Counted from the first letter of the stretch, positions 10,766-22,525 are shown. The stretch: 64,000 nucleotides of DNA from Okapia johnstoni (GCA_024291935.2 CM044309.1:7564001-7628000); one strand, 5' to 3'. Translations and numbers: made by a program. The notes: a model not told the origin generated them from the letters alone.

Positions 10766-11545
10766 TCAACTGCTTAATGCTTTTTAAAAAAATGTTTATT
10801 AACATAATTCATGCACAGAGTTTACAGAAACAAATAACAGTGCAAAGCATGTAATTTAAAACAACAGCTATCTTCTTTCTCTTCATCCTCATCCTTGCTT
10901 CCCATAGCAAACTTCATGGACTGTTTTCACTTATTCTTCCAATGTTTCCCTCTATTTTCTAAATATTATGCATACTCTGCTCTAAAAACATTAAATCTAA
11001 ACACTTTCACTATAGAAGATGGGAATTTGGGTGTCTATCACCTCCCCCCGTTTTCCTTTCTCCCAGCAAGTTAAATAACTGTTTCTGACCAAATCAATAT
11101 TTAGAATGTATTTTATATAAATAGCTCATGATTAAGTCACGTAAAGTATTGAGGATATTTTCTGTTTTACATAATGTTTTGTTTTTCTCAGAATTAATGA
11201 TTATCTATTTTTGCGATTTCCCCTGGGTGCTTTTGTTAATACATCCTCCAGATTCTCCATCAGAGCTGTAGGACTTCATCAATGCAGTAAACATGTTGGT
11301 CAATTTTTCAATGCCATTTTTTTTCTTAGGAAAATCCTCTTTGGAGTCTTGAGCTCACTGGCTCCTATCTGGCAGCTGTGTGTCTTTCCAAAACATTATC
11401 TCAAATTTTAAAGGCATGGATTGCATTATTGTTTTCTAACTTTCAAGATTGTTGTTAAGAACCTGAGAATACCGTTTGCATATATGTTACATTTGTTTTT
11501 TTATTCTCCTGGAAAAATTTCAGTAAATACTCTTTATACTTTGTT
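10766..11545. other. Unassigned sequence
   Basis: No gene or confidently recognised repeat. AT-rich, with several homopolymer runs. Confidence 0.45.
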
Positions 11546-12791
11546 ATTGTTCAGTCGCTCAGTTGTGTCTGACTCTTTGTGACCCCATGACTGCAGCACA
11601 CCAGGCTTCCCTGTCCTTCACCTCTCCCGGAACTGGCTCAAACTCATGTCCACTGAGTCGGTGATGCCATCCAACCATTTTGCTCTCTGTCGAACCCTTC
11701 TCCTCTTGCCTTCAAATTCTTCCCAACATCAGGGTCTTTTCCAGTGAGTCAGCTCTTCGTATCAGGTGGCCCAAGGATTGGAGTTTCAGCTTCAGCATCA
11801 GTCCTTCCAATGAATATTTGAGATTTATTTTCTTTAGGATAGACATGTTTGATCTTCTTGTTGTCCAAGGGACTCTCAAGAGTCTTCTCTAACACCACAG
11901 TTCAAAAGCATCGGTTCTTTGGCATTCAGCCTTCTTTATGGTCCAACTCTCACAACCATACATGACTACTGGAAAAACCATAGCTTTGACTATATAGACA
12001 TTTGTCGACTAAGTGATGTTTCTGCTTTTTAATATGCTGTCTCAGTATTAAAGGAGCAAGCATCTTTTAATTTCATGGCTACAGTCACCATCTGCAGTGA
12101 TTTTGGACCCCAAGAAAATAAAGTCTGTCACTGTTTCCACTGTTTCCTCATCTATTTGCCATGAAGTGATGGGACCGAATGTCTTGATCTTCATTTTTTT
12201 GAATGTTGAGTTTTAAGCCAGCCTTTTCACTCTCCTCTTTCACCTTCATCAAGAGGCCATTTAGTTCTTCTTCACTTTCTGCCATAAGGTGGTGTCATCT
12301 GCATATCTCAGGTTATTGATATTTCTCCTGGCAATCTTGATTCCAGCTTGTGCTTAATCCAGCCTGGCATTTTGTATGATATACTCTGCATATAAATTAA
12401 ATAAGCAGGGTGACAATATGCAGCCTTGATGTACTCTTTTCCCAATTTTGAAGCAGTCCATTGTTCCATGTTTGGTTCTCACTGTTATTTTTTGACCTAC
12501 ATACAGATTTCTCAGCAGGCAGGTAAGGTGGTCTGGTGTTCCCTTCTCTTTAAGAATTTTCCACAGTTAGTTGTGACCCACACAGTCAAAGGTTTTAGCA
12601 TAGTCAGTAAAGCAGAAATAGATGTTTTTCTGGAATTCTCTTGCTTTTTTTATGATCCAGTGGATATTGGCAATTTGAGCTCTGATTCCTCTGCCTTTTC
12701 TAAACCCAGCTTGAACATCTAAAAGTTCTTGGTTAATGTACTGCTGAAGAATCGCTTGGAGAATTTTGAGCATTACTTTGCTAGCAAGTGA
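11546..12791 (-). mobile_element. Near full-length BovB, 3' part
   Basis: Complement of BovB from the tail ('gttcagtcgctcagttgtgtctgac') back through the C-terminal region, the YADD block ('gcatatctcaggttattgat') and the RT core ('acatacagatttctcagcagg') to 'cattactttgctagcaagtgagat'. It continues at 13576 after a nested BovB. With that part the element is about 2.6 kb, against about 3.2 kb for a full BovB. Many frameshifts. Confidence 0.95.
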
Positions 12792-13575
12792 GATATGGAG
12801 ATGACACCACCCTTATGTCAGAAAGCAAAGAACTAAGAGCCTCTTGATGAAAGTGAAAGAGGAGAGTGAAAAAATTGGCTTAAAACTCAACATTAAGAAA
12901 ACTAAGATCATGGCATCTGGTCCCATCACTTCATGGCAAATAGATGGGGAAACAGTGGAAACAGTGACAGATTTTATTTTCTTGGGGTCCAAAATCGCTG
13001 CAGGTGGTGAGTGAAACCATGAAATTAAAAGACGCTTGCTCCTTAGAAGAAAAGTTACAATCAACCTAGACAGCATATTAAAAAGCAGAGACATTACTTT
13101 GCCAATAAACGTCCGTCTAGTCAAGGCTATAGTTTTTCCAGTAGTCAAGTATGGATGTGAGAGTTGGACTCTAAAGAAAGCTGAGTGCTGAAGAACTGAT
13201 GCGTTTGAACTATAGTGTTGGAGAAGACTCTTGAGAGTCCCTTGGACTGCAAGGAGATCCAACCAGTCCATTCTAAAGGAAATCAGTCCTGAATATTCAT
13301 TGAAAGGACTGATGCTGAAGCTGAAACTCCAATCCTTTGGCCACCTGATGTGAAGAGCTGACTCATTTGAAAAGACCCTGATTGTGAGAAAAATTGAAGG
13401 CAGGAGGAGAAGGGGACGACAGAGGATGAGATGGTTGGATGGCATCAATGACTCAATGGACATGAGTTTGAGTAAACTCCGGGAGTTGGCAATGGACAGG
13501 GAAGCCTCACATGCTGCATTCCATGGTTTCACAAAGAGTCGGACACGACTGAGCGACTGAACCGAACTGAACTGA
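12792..13575 (+). mobile_element. BovB LINE nested head-on in BovB
   Basis: Starts at the YADD region ('atggagatgacaccaccctt') and ends 'gagcgactgaaccgaactgaactga'. The host element is contiguous around it: GTGAGAT before and TGAGATGGGTGC after give a target duplication of about 6 bp, TGAGAT. It is therefore younger than its host. Its 0.78 kb are homologous and inverted relative to 11546-12330. Confidence 0.95.
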
Positions 13576-14962
13576 GATGGGTGCAATTGTGTGGTAGTTT
13601 GAACAATCTTTGGCACTGCCCATCTTTGGGATTGGAATGAAAACTGACCTTTTCAAGCTCTGTGGCCGCTGCTGAGTTTTCCAAATTTGCTGGCATATTG
13701 AGTATAGCATTTCAACAGCATCACATTTTAAGATTTGAAGTAGCTCAGCTGGAATCCCACCACCTCCAGTAGCTTTTTTTGTAGTGATGCTTCCTAAGGC
13801 CCACTTGACTTCTCACTCCAGGATATCTGGCTCTAGGTTAGTGATCACATCATAATGATTATCTGGGTCATTAAGATATTTTTTGTATGGTTCTTCTGTG
13901 TATTTTTGCCACCTCTTCTTAATATCTTCTGCTGCTTCTAGGCCCATACCATTTCTGTCCTTAATTATGCCCATCTTTGCGTGAAATTCTCTCTTGCATC
14001 TCTAATTTTCTTGAATAGATCTCTAGTCTTTTCTGTTTTATTGTTTTCCTCTATTTCTTTGCATTGATCACTTAGGAAGACTTTCTTATTGCGTTTTATT
14101 ATATTATATATATAATATTATATTTTCTATAATATTTCTTATTATATCTTATTCTTATTATTTCTTCTTTTTATTTTTTCTCTCCTTGCTATTCTTTGGA
14201 ACTCTGCATTCAACTGGGTATATCTTTCCTTTTCTCCTTTCACTTCTCTTCTTTTCACAGCTATTTGTAAGGCCTCCTCAGACAACCATTTTGCCTTTTT
14301 GCATTTCTTTTTCTTGGGGATGGTCTGGATCCCTGCCTCCTGTACAATGTCATGAACCTCCATCCATAGTTCTTCAGGCTCTCTGTCTATCAGATCTAAT
14401 CCCTTGAATCTATTTGTCACTTCCACTGTGTAATCATAAGGTATTTGATTCTGGTCATACCTGAATGGTCTAGTGGTTTTTCCTACTTTCTTCAATTTAA
14501 CTCTGAATTTGGCAATAAGGAGTTCATGATCTGAGCCACAGTCTGCTCCTGGTCTTGTTTTTGCTGACTGTATAGAGCTTCTCCATCTTTGGCTGCAACA
14601 AATATAATCAATCTGATTTCATTATTGACCATCTGGTGATGTCTCTTGGCAAAGCTCTGTTAGCCTTTGCCCTGCTTCATTTTGTACTCTAAGAAGAAAC
14701 TTTTTCTTACTCCAGGTATCTCTTGACTTCCTACTTTTGCATTCCAGTCTCCTATGATGAAAAGGACATCTGTTTTTGGTGTTAGTCTAGAAGGTCTTGT
14801 ACATCTTCATAGAATCATTCAACTTCAGCTTCTGTGGCCTTAGTGGTTGGGGCATACACTTGGATCACTGTGATATTGAATTGTTTGCCTTGGAAATGAA
14901 CAGAGATCATTCTGTCTTTTTTTGAGATTGCACCCAAGTACTGCATTTCAGACTCTTTACTA
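13576..14962 (-). mobile_element. Near full-length BovB, 5' part with endonuclease region
   Basis: Continues the host BovB through the RT N-terminal region and the linker (minus-strand frame 14495-14142 contains PYDYTVEVTNRFKGLDLIDR and EEALQIAVKRREVKGEKERY) into the APE-type endonuclease region ('cctatgatgaaaaggacatctg'). It stops near 14962 inside the endonuclease, so it is slightly 5'-truncated. Confidence 0.93.
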
Positions 14963-16479
14963 GTCTGAAACGTCTCAGTGATTTGCATTAATGTGGAGCT
15001 TTTTTGTTCATTGTGTGGGATATTTCAGAAACTCTTGGCCTACAGTTTTGAGACATTTTTTGATGCTCCCTATTAGTATTTTTTTTTAATTTGTATTTAA
15101 AAAATTCATTTTCTAGTAAAATGGTGTGCCTCCTGGATCTAATTTTCTCATGCTCTTTCTTAATCTCCATCTCTTTGTATTTTGCTTTATATTCTGAAGA
15201 GTTACACAATTTTATCTTTCAATCTACCAGAATTTTATTTCTATTAATGTATTTTTAATTCTCAAGAGTTATTCTTTGTTTTCTGAAAGTTATGTCTTAG
15301 AGCATCTTGTTTCTCATTTTATGAATAAACTTATCTCTTTGAGAAAAATTTAGTTTAATATTCTCTGCACTATCTTTCTCCTCCGAGTCTCTTTTTGTTT
15401 CTTCACAATGAATTGATTTGGACTCATTCTCTCATGTTAGAGTCTTTCCTAAAAATAAAGGCTGGGTGTCCTTTCAAATTCTAGAGTGAGTCTGTTAGAT
15501 CAGGTTCCCTGGGAAATAGATTGTATAGTAAGTTTACTTGGGATTTTCTTGAGATCAACACCTGAAGGGGAGAGAGAGAAATTGGTAGAAATATTGTTTT
15601 AATCACTTACCAGCAAGCTCTGGTACTGGGATGACACTTCAGAGATATACTAAACTGAGGCAAGTGTGCTGGATTTGGGTTTTCCTCTGGGAAAGATTGT
15701 AATCATCTAAAAATCAGCTATGATCCTTAAGCCACTAATACATTCAGCAGCTGGGAGAATCACCTCAGTCCTGAAGGGTGAATCCAGAATCCACGACAGC
15801 AAAGTAATTAAATGCTGTGATGTCCATGAGGTTAGGCAAATGGTAGACCTCACCACAAGGTGATTATTTTGGGGGAGAGACCACTTACGGAGATTATTGT
15901 CAGTATCAGACATATTTCCCTTGGGCTGTTAAATTTCCACAGATGAAATTGGGGAAGGAGTTGGGTGGTGGCTGCTGTGCTAGAAGACCGTCTGAAGGGC
16001 TCAGCGTTCAGTAGGCAGATCTACACTTAACCCCTTGTTTTCAGAAGGTGCTTCACTGTCCTCTGTGCCTGGTGTCCAAGTGACAATCTTTACGCTTTGA
16101 CATCTTCAGAAAGTAAATCCATATGTCTGGGTGGGAGGGAGAATAGTTCACCGGCTTTATGAGGTGAGAGAGAGAATCTGGGTGTCTGACTTTTTTAAAA
16201 CAACCTCTCAATAATTCTCATTTTCAGCCCTATATCACACCTCAGATGTACCCGAGCCTTTCTATGGTTTGTCTTCCCCCTTGCAGATTTAAAACTCAGC
16301 TTCTTTATTCTGCCAAATCAGCTTCCAAAGTTTCATTAACATCCCTGGCTCTTGCGGGATTTTTCAAAAGCAATTCTTTACTTGTTTTACTTGGGTTTTG
16401 GCGATGAAGAAGGAGATAAATCGGTTGCTTAGTATTTCATGTTTGACTTTAGTTACAGTAATTGCTTTCTATAAGACAC
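14963..16479. other. Unassigned 1.5-kb stretch
   Basis: No gene recognised. 15060-15460 is T-rich and may be very old LINE sequence. 15490-15800 ('atcaggttccctgggaaatagatt…') has the look of an old interspersed repeat, but I cannot name a family. Confidence 0.4.
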
Positions 16480-16590
16480 AATGTGCTATCTCAAGAGGTG
16501 ATGTTTCTCAATCACCGGAGGTGCTCAAACAGAGAATGGACAATCACTCAAGAGGAATGCTGAAAGGATTCTTGCCTGATTGGAATTAGA
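16480..16590 (+). repeat. Ancient mammalian repeat, later part of the 10455 family
   Basis: 'gatgtttctcaatcaccggaggtgctcaaacagag', 'gacaatcactcaagaggaatgctg' and 'ggattcttgcctgattgg' follow the 3' half of the same old repeat as 10455-10765. The 63-codon frame at 16398-16589 is explained by this. Confidence 0.5.
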
Positions 16591-16607
16591 TCATTTCACC
16601 CAATCCT

Positions 16608-16809
16608 GGGGCTTCCCTTGTGGCTCAGCTGGTAAAGAATCTGCCTACAATGCAGGAGACCTGGGTTTGATCCCTGGGTCCGGACCATCCCCTAGAGGAG
16701 GGCATGGCAACCTACTCTAGTATTCTTGCCTGGAGAATTCCATGGACAGAGGAGCCTGGTGGGCTACAGTCCATGGGATCAGAGAGAGTCAGACACGAGT
16801 AAGCAACTA
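16608..16809 (+). mobile_element. Bov-tA SINE
   Basis: Complete Bov-tA from 'gggcttcccttgtggctcagc' to 'gacacgagtaagcaacta', with a one-base B-box change (GGTTTGATCCC). A CA microsatellite follows its tail directly. Confidence 0.95.
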
Positions 16810-16838
16810 ATACACACACACACACACACACACACACT
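16810..16838. repeat. (CA)n microsatellite at a SINE tail
   Basis: About 13 uninterrupted CA units start in the 'ctaatacacac' tail of the preceding Bov-tA. Likely polymorphic. Confidence 0.95.
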
Positions 16839-16939
16839 TTAGAAGTCAAATGTAGTCAAGTTTTCCACTCACATCTCTTGAAATTATTTGGGAAAGTAGA
16901 CCAAGTGTTCTGTTTGATTTCTCTGTTATTACATTTTAG

Positions 16940-17245
16940 ATAATTCAATACTAAGAGGTAATATTTATACAGCCTTTTCCTTGCCAGACAGTGCTCTAAA
17001 GCTTTGCATGCATAAACACATTTAAACCTCACAATAAAGCCTCATAATAAATTCTGATAATAAAACTGTATGAGATAAGAGAAAGTTTTATTCTCATTTT
17101 ATAAATGATGAAACTGGGTCACAGGAAAATTAAGTAACTTGCCCAACAGCATACGGCAATTGAAAGAGCCAAGATTTGAACCACATTCTGATTTTGCTCT
17201 ACACTCCGGGTTCTCAACTGCTGGGTTGCTCTGATCTTTGTAATC
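16940..17245 (-). repeat. MIR SINE
   Basis: Complement of MIR almost end to end: 'gacagtgctctaaagctttgcatgcat', 'ttataaatgatgaaactgggtcacagg', 'ttaagtaacttgcccaacagcatac', 'caagatttgaaccacattctg'. This is the best preserved MIR in the window. Confidence 0.88.
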
Positions 17246-17324
17246 AAGGTCAGAAACTTTTACACAATGAGAAATATGTGATACAACATACTGTGTCATA
17301 CAACGTATTATACAACAGTGTACA

Positions 17325-17755
17325 ATTCCAACAAGTTCTGCAAGTACAGCTCCCGACTAGACCCACTGAAAGCAGCTCTCAGTGAATAGCATCTGGAATT
17401 AGTCAACAGAAAACATACAGTCTTCCCTCGGGATAATGTAAGACCACATATTTCTTTGATGACCAGACAAAAGCTGTTACAGCTTGGCAGGCAAGTTCTG
17501 ATTCATCTGCCATATTCACCAGATATGGCACCTTCGAATTTCCTTTATTTTTGTCTCTACCTAACTCTCTTAATGGAGAAATTTCAGTTCCCTGAAAGAC
17601 TGCAAAGGGCACCTGAAACAGTTATCTGCTCAAACAGATGAAAAGTTTTGGGAAGATGGAATTATGAAGTTGCCAGAAAAATGGCAGACGGCAGTGGAAC
17701 AAAACAGTGAACGTGTTGTTCAATCAGTTCTTGCTGAAAATGAAAACGAAAGAAA
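17325..17755 (+). mobile_element. Hsmar1-like mariner, 3' part of transposase gene
   Basis: Sequence from 'caagtacagctcccgactag' to 'aacgtgttgttcaatcagttcttgctg' follows the C-terminal half of an Hsmar1-type mariner. The 5' half and terminal repeats are missing. A tRNA-derived SINE sits directly after it. Confidence 0.85.
17421..17641 (+). pseudogene. Mariner transposase remnant (D34D domain end)
   Basis: In the frame of 17456-17641 the remnant reads DNVRPH, then MTRQKLLQLG, then HLPYSPDMAPSNF. These are the second and third catalytic blocks of a mariner D,D34D transposase. Exactly 34 residues separate the Asp of DNVRPH from the residue at the third catalytic position, which here is Asn rather than Asp. 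The same Asp-to-Asn change is known in SETMAR. Upstream catalytic sequence is absent, so the copy is dead. Confidence 0.8.
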
Positions 17756-17758
17756 AAG

Positions 17759-17905
17759 AGACTTTCCCTGCGGCCCAGTGGTTGAGACTCCAGACTTCCA
17801 GTGCGGGAGTGGAGGGCTCAATCCCGGGTCAGGGAACTAAGATCCCACTTGCCGGGCAATGCTGCCCCGGACCAAACGAACAAACAAACACACATTATAC
17901 ACGCT
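17759..17905 (+). mobile_element. CHR-type tRNA-derived SINE
   Basis: 'actttccctgcggcccagtgg', 'gggctcaatcccgggtcaggg' and 'aactaagatcccacttgcc' match the cetartiodactyl CHR-1/CHR-2 group of tRNA-Glu SINEs, which lack the Bov-A body. Ends in an A-rich 'acgaacaaacaaacac' tail. Confidence 0.75.
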
Positions 17906-17942
17906 TGTAAACTAGACACAGAAAAGTAAAGGGGGAGTAATT

Positions 17943-19009
17943 GTGTGGATCACAATAAACTGTGGAAAATTCTCAAAGAGATGGGAATACCAGACCATCT
18001 GACCTGTCTCTTGAGAAACCTGTATGCAGGTCAGGAAGCAACAGTTAGAACTGGACATGGAACAACAGACTGGTTCCAAGTAGGAAAAGGAGTATGTCAA
18101 GGTTGTATATTGTCACCCTGCTTGTTTAACTTATATGCAGAGTACATCATGAGAAACCCTGGGCTGGAAGAAGCACAAGCTGGAATCAAGATTGCCGGGA
18201 GAAATATCAATAACCTCAGATATGTGGATGACACCACCCTTATGGCAGAAAGTGAAGAAGAACTAAAGAGCCTCTTGATGAAAGTGAAAGAGGAGAGTGA
18301 AAAAGTTGGCTTAAAGCTCAACGTTCAGAAAACTAAGGTCATGGCATCTGGTCCCATCACTTCATGGGAAATAGATGGGGAAACAGTGGAAACAGTGTCA
18401 GACTTTATTTTTGGGGGCTCCAGAATCACTGCTGATGGTGATTGCAGCCATGAAATTAAAAGACGCTTACTCCTTGGAAGGAAGGTTATGGCCAACCTAG
18501 ATAGCATATTTAAAAGCAGAGACATTACTTTGCCAACAAAAGTCCGTCTAGTCAAGGCTATGTTTTTTTCCATTGGTCATGTATGGATGTGAGAGTTGGA
18601 CGGTGAAGAAAGCTGAGCGCCGAACAATTGATGCTTTTGAACTGTGGTGCTGGAGAAGACTCTTGAGAGTCCCTTGGACTGCAAGGAGATCCAATCAATC
18701 CATCCTAAAAGAGATCAATCCTGGGTGTTCATTGGAAGGACTGATGTTGAAGCTGAAACTCCAATGCTTTGGCCACCTCATGTGAAGAGTTGACTCGTTG
18801 GAAAAGACCCTAATGCTGGGTAGGATTGGGGGTGGAAGAGAAGGGGACAACGAGGATGAGATGGTTGGATGGCATCACCGACTCGATGGACATGGGTTTG
18901 GGTGGAATCCAGGAGTTGGTGATGGACAGAGAGGCCTGGCGTGCTGCAATTCATGGGGTCGCGAAGAGTCGGACACGACTGAGCGACTGAACTGAACTGA
19001 ACTGAATAG
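17943..19009 (+). mobile_element. Young BovB LINE, 5'-truncated
   Basis: Starts at 'gtgtggatcacaataaactgtgg' (RT core) and ends ACTGAACTGAACTGA. Perfect 7-bp target duplication AGTAATT at 17936-17942 and 19010-19016. High similarity to the BovB consensus, with a long reading frame in its first 650 bases, marks it as one of the youngest BovB copies here. Confidence 0.97.
17945..18592 (+). pseudogene. BovB reverse transcriptase fragment
   Basis: A 215-codon frame covers the middle of the RTE-type reverse transcriptase: the LWKILKEMGIPDHL block, then VCQGCILSPCLFNLYAEYIM, then the catalytic box as YVDD (residues ~98-101, usual form YADD), then the thumb-side [16 protein letters not shown] frameshift near 18570 moves the C-terminal region (MVMYGCESWTVKKAE…) to another frame, and a stop follows at 18783. 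The N-terminal endonuclease is absent because of 5' truncation. No start codon or promoter of its own is expected. Confidence 0.9.
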
Positions 19010-19043
19010 AGTAATTATAACTTTAACAAAGTAGTGTATTTTC

Positions 19044-19232
19044 CCATCACTTTACTAAAGTGTTTTACCTATATTTTTCTATTAATACAATAACTCTGTT
19101 GCACTTTTGTTCTCATTTTACTAATGGGGACAGAGGGGAAATTAAATGACTTCTCCACTTTTACACAGCTGCTGAAAGCAGAATTCTAGCCCAGATCTGT
19201 AGGAATCCAAGTCTAAGATCTAAACTACCTTT
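19044..19232 (-). repeat. MIR SINE fragment
   Basis: 'ttgttctcattttactaatggggacagagg', 'aaattaaatgacttctcc' and 'acacagctgctgaaagcagaattc' are the complement of the MIR core and conserved region. Confidence 0.8.
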
Positions 19233-19439
19233 CAAGACTCTCTCCACGTCACTTCTCCTCCTCTGCCTAGAGGAAATTCTTGGCTTTATTTGACTTAGAG
19301 CTTGCAATACACAGCAGTTGCAAATGACTCACATTCCAGGACACGTAGCACAATTAGTAATCATGAGAACATTTACCCTTTGTGACTGCTTTATGGGCAC
19401 CAGGCTAGACCATCATTCAGTACTGTGTGGCTATTCACT

Positions 19440-19905
19440 ATTCATATTTAATTATAGATTAATTTAAAAATTATATGGTACATACACATTTTAATGTTTG
19501 CACATCTATTATGGTCTAGATTAAGCCCTCATGAGCATTATAAAAGCATGTGTCACTCTTTTCCAGATTGACAGACTTGACAAATTTTTCTTGTGTATTA
19601 TACATATGTAGCTATATTAAATATATAATGTGTAGATATGTAATTAATACTAATATATAGTCAATATATGTCTATATGTACATTGTATATAAAATCATAC
19701 ATAATTGATATATATGTATGTATTATATCCACATATATTTATAGTTAATATAATATAATAGATATACATAATATAATATATATAATATGTAGCTAATATA
19801 GTACTATAATATATATTATATAATTAATGGGTTATACATAAAACATATAACATATAATTAATATATACATATACATACATATATACATATATGAGTATGT
19901 TTACA
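19440..19905. repeat. AT-rich / (TA)n low-complexity tract
   Basis: Long runs of TA, TATG and ATAC units (densest 19600-19905), with almost no G or C. No coding content. Confidence 0.85.
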
Positions 19906-20660
19906 TATCTCTGTATTACTATATTGCTTGTGACTTTCGGATTGTATTGCTCAAATGGCTAGAATGATAGAAGACACAAATCCTTGTAATCCATTTTGGG
20001 GATTTTTTTTTTAAGATTTATCGCTCTGGACATTAACTGTAGAATCTCCAGTTTCATTATAAAGGCACAATTTTTCTCTAGGGAAAGAATGTATATTTCA
20101 AACACTTATTTTGAAGGAATAGATGTGTTGATGACTATTTGTTTGGATAAAAGTATTCCACCAGATGTCACTGTTTCCCTTTCAGTGGAAATGATTTGCC
20201 ATCAAATAGTTTCTAAGATATTTTAAATAAATTAAAATGAAGTACAGAATTCCCTTGTATATGGGTGAGTCAGTCAGCACATTTTGTCTACAAAGAAACG
20301 CATGTTGTTATGCAACACAGTCAACTTTGATGTTGGTGCAGTACAGCTTTCTAAGCAAAGAGCTTGATGTATATGATATATACACCTTAAAGAGAGGGAT
20401 TCAAGTATAATTCAAGGGTACCTTTAACTCTTAAGAAAAAGTAGGTAAAAGTAATTTTCTTGTTAGAAAGTAAGGATTTCAGTTAGTCCACAAAGCCACC
20501 TTATTGCTTTCTCATTTATTTGGGGGGGTTGTTGACCCTTCCCAACTTTGTTGACACAAATATAGAAGATTTAGTTATAAAAATACCAGAAAAGAGATTA
20601 AAAGAAATATACAAATTTCCCAATCTTGTCATTAGGAGCCCTAAATTTATTTGTATCATC
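19906..20660. other. Unassigned sequence
   Basis: No recognised gene or repeat. A 76-codon plus frame (19996-20226) has no family resemblance. Confidence 0.45.
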
Positions 20661-20676
20661 TTTCTGTGGGATAATC

Positions 20677-20886
20677 GGGCTTCCCTGGTGGCTCAGATGG
20701 TAAAGCGTCTGTCTGCAATGCAGGAGACCCGGGTTCCATCCCTGGTTTGGGAAGATCCCCTGGAGAAGGAAATGGCAGCCCACCCCAGTATTATTGCCTG
20801 CAAAATCCCATGGATGGTGGAGCCTGGTGGGCTACCGTCCATGGGTCACAAAGAGTCGGACACGACCGAGCGACTCCACTTGCACT
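20677..20886 (+). mobile_element. Bov-tA SINE
   Basis: Complete and little diverged ('ggcttccctggtggctcag' to 'cgagcgactccacttgcac'). Flanked by a 16-base direct repeat TTTCTGTGGGATAATC / TTTCTGTGGGATTATC (20661-20676, 20887-20902; one mismatch). Confidence 0.96.
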
Positions 20887-20933
20887 TTTCTGTGGGATTA
20901 TCTGCTGTCCATTTCAATAACCAGATCAGGTAT

Positions 20934-21466
20934 CAGTTCAGTTCAGTTCATTTCAGTCGGTCAGTCGTGTCCGACTCTTTGCGACCTCACGAACTGCAGC
21001 ATGCCAGGCCTCCCTGTCCATCATTAACTCCCGGAGTCCACCCAAACCCATGTCCATCGAGTCGGTGATGCCATCCAACCATCTCATCCCCTGTCGTCCC
21101 CTTCTCCTCCTGCCCCCAATCCTTCCCAGCATTAGGGTCTTTTCCAATGAGTCAGCTCTTCACACGAGGTGGCCAAAGTATTGGAGTTTCAGCTTCAACA
21201 TCAGTCCTTCCAATGAACACCCAGGGCTGATCTCCTTTAGGATGGACTGGTTGGATCTCCTTGCAGTCCAAGGGACTCTCAAGAGTCTTCTCCAACACCA
21301 CAGTTCAAAAGCATCAGTTCTTCAGCGCTCACCTTTTTTCACCGTCCAACTCTCACATCCATACATGACCACTGGAAAAACCATAGCCTTGACTAGACGG
21401 ACCTTTGTTGACAAAGTATTGTCTCTGCTTTTTAATACGTTATAACTTTCCTTCCAAGGAGTAAGT
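20934..21466 (-). mobile_element. BovB LINE 3' part
   Basis: Starts with complementary tail units (CAGTTCAGTTCA) and runs back through the C-terminal coding region to 'ccttccaaggagtaagtgtctttta'. It resumes at 22397 after an L1 insertion. Few differences from the BovB consensus. Confidence 0.96.
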
Positions 21467-22396
21467 GTCTTTTATTTTTTTTTTTTCTTTTTTTTTTTCT
21501 TTTAGTTGGGGGCTAATTACTTTACAATATTGTAGTAGTTTTTGCCATACATCGACATGAATCAGCCATGGATTCACATGTGCTCCCCCTCCCAAACACT
21601 CCTCCCACCTCCCTCCCCCTCCCATCCCTCAGTGTCATCCCAACGCTCCATCCCTGAGCATCCGTCCCATGCATAGAACATGGAATGGTGTTCTGCTTCA
21701 CATATGACAATATACATGTTTCAATGTTATTGTCCCAGAACGTCCAACCCTCGCCTTCTCCCTCAGAGTCCACAGGACTGTTCTATGCATCTGTGTCTCT
21801 TATTCTGTCTCACATATAGGGTTACCATTACCATCTATCAAATTCCATATACATGCATTAGTATACTGTATTGGTGCTTTTCTTTCTGGCTCACTTCACT
21901 CTGTATAATGGGCTCCAGTTTCATCCATCTCAATAGAACGGATTCAAATGTATTCTTTCTAATGGCTGAGTAATATTTCCATTGTGTATATGTACCACAG
22001 CTTCCTTATCCATTCGTCTGCCGATGGACATCTCTAGGTTGCTTCCATGTCCTGGCTATTGTAAACAGTGCTGCGATGAACATTGGGGTACACGTGTCTC
22101 TTTCAATTCTGGTTTCCTCGGTGTATATGCCTAGCAGTGGGATTGCTGGGTCATATGGCAGTTCTATTCCCAGTTTTTTAAGGAATCTCCACACTGTTCT
22201 CCATAGTGGCTGTACTAGTTTGCATTCCCACCAACAGTGTAAGAGGGTTCCCTTTTCTCCACACCCTCTCCAGCATTTATTGCTTGTAGACTTTTGGATA
22301 GCGGCCATTCTGACTGGTGTGTAATGGTACCTCATTGTGGTTTTGATTTGCATTTCTCTAATAATGAGTGATGTTGAGCATCTTTTCATGTGTTTG
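21467..22396 (-). mobile_element. Young bovine L1 3' end nested in BovB
   Basis: Starts with poly-T (complement of the A-tail, 21474-21504), then the bovine L1 3' UTR ('ggggctaattactttacaatattg', 'catacatcgacatgaatcagcc'), then the ORF2 C-terminus. 5'-truncated at about 22396. BovB sequence is contiguous on both sides, so this L1 is younger than the BovB copy. Confidence 0.96.
22006..22389 (-). pseudogene. L1 ORF2 protein C-terminal fragment
   Basis: A 127-codon frame matching the L1 ORF2 C-terminal region. [18 protein letters not shown] fits the C-X3-C-X7-H-X4-C cysteine-rich motif, and [20 protein letters not shown] follows. A stop cuts it before the usual C-terminus. The endonuclease and RT domains are missing through 5' truncation. 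Confidence 0.93.
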
Positions 22397-22525
22397 TTAT
22401 TTCATGGCTGCAATCACCATCAGCAGTGATTTTGGAGCCCCAAATATAAAGTCTGACACTGTTTCCTCTGTTTTCCCATCTATTTCCCATGAAGTGATGG
22501 GACCAGATGCCATGATCTTAGTTGT
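22397..22525 (-). mobile_element. BovB LINE, remainder beyond the L1 insertion
   Basis: 'ttatttcatggctgcaatcaccatcagcag' to 'gatgccatgatcttagtt' continues the BovB copy that stops at 21466. Confidence 0.92.

Noticed and set aside
12813..13616. A 267-codon minus-strand open frame, with similar antisense frames at 50918-51487, 62912-63502, 48595-48954, 42323-42823 and 4424-4924.
   Set aside because: All are the reverse complement of the BovB C-terminal coding region. The recurring residues (such as [17 protein letters not shown]) follow from the codon pattern of the sense strand, not from a separate protein.
19600..19905. AT-rich tract considered as an origin or matrix attachment site.
   Set aside because: Only base composition supports it, and similar tracts are common in bovine DNA.
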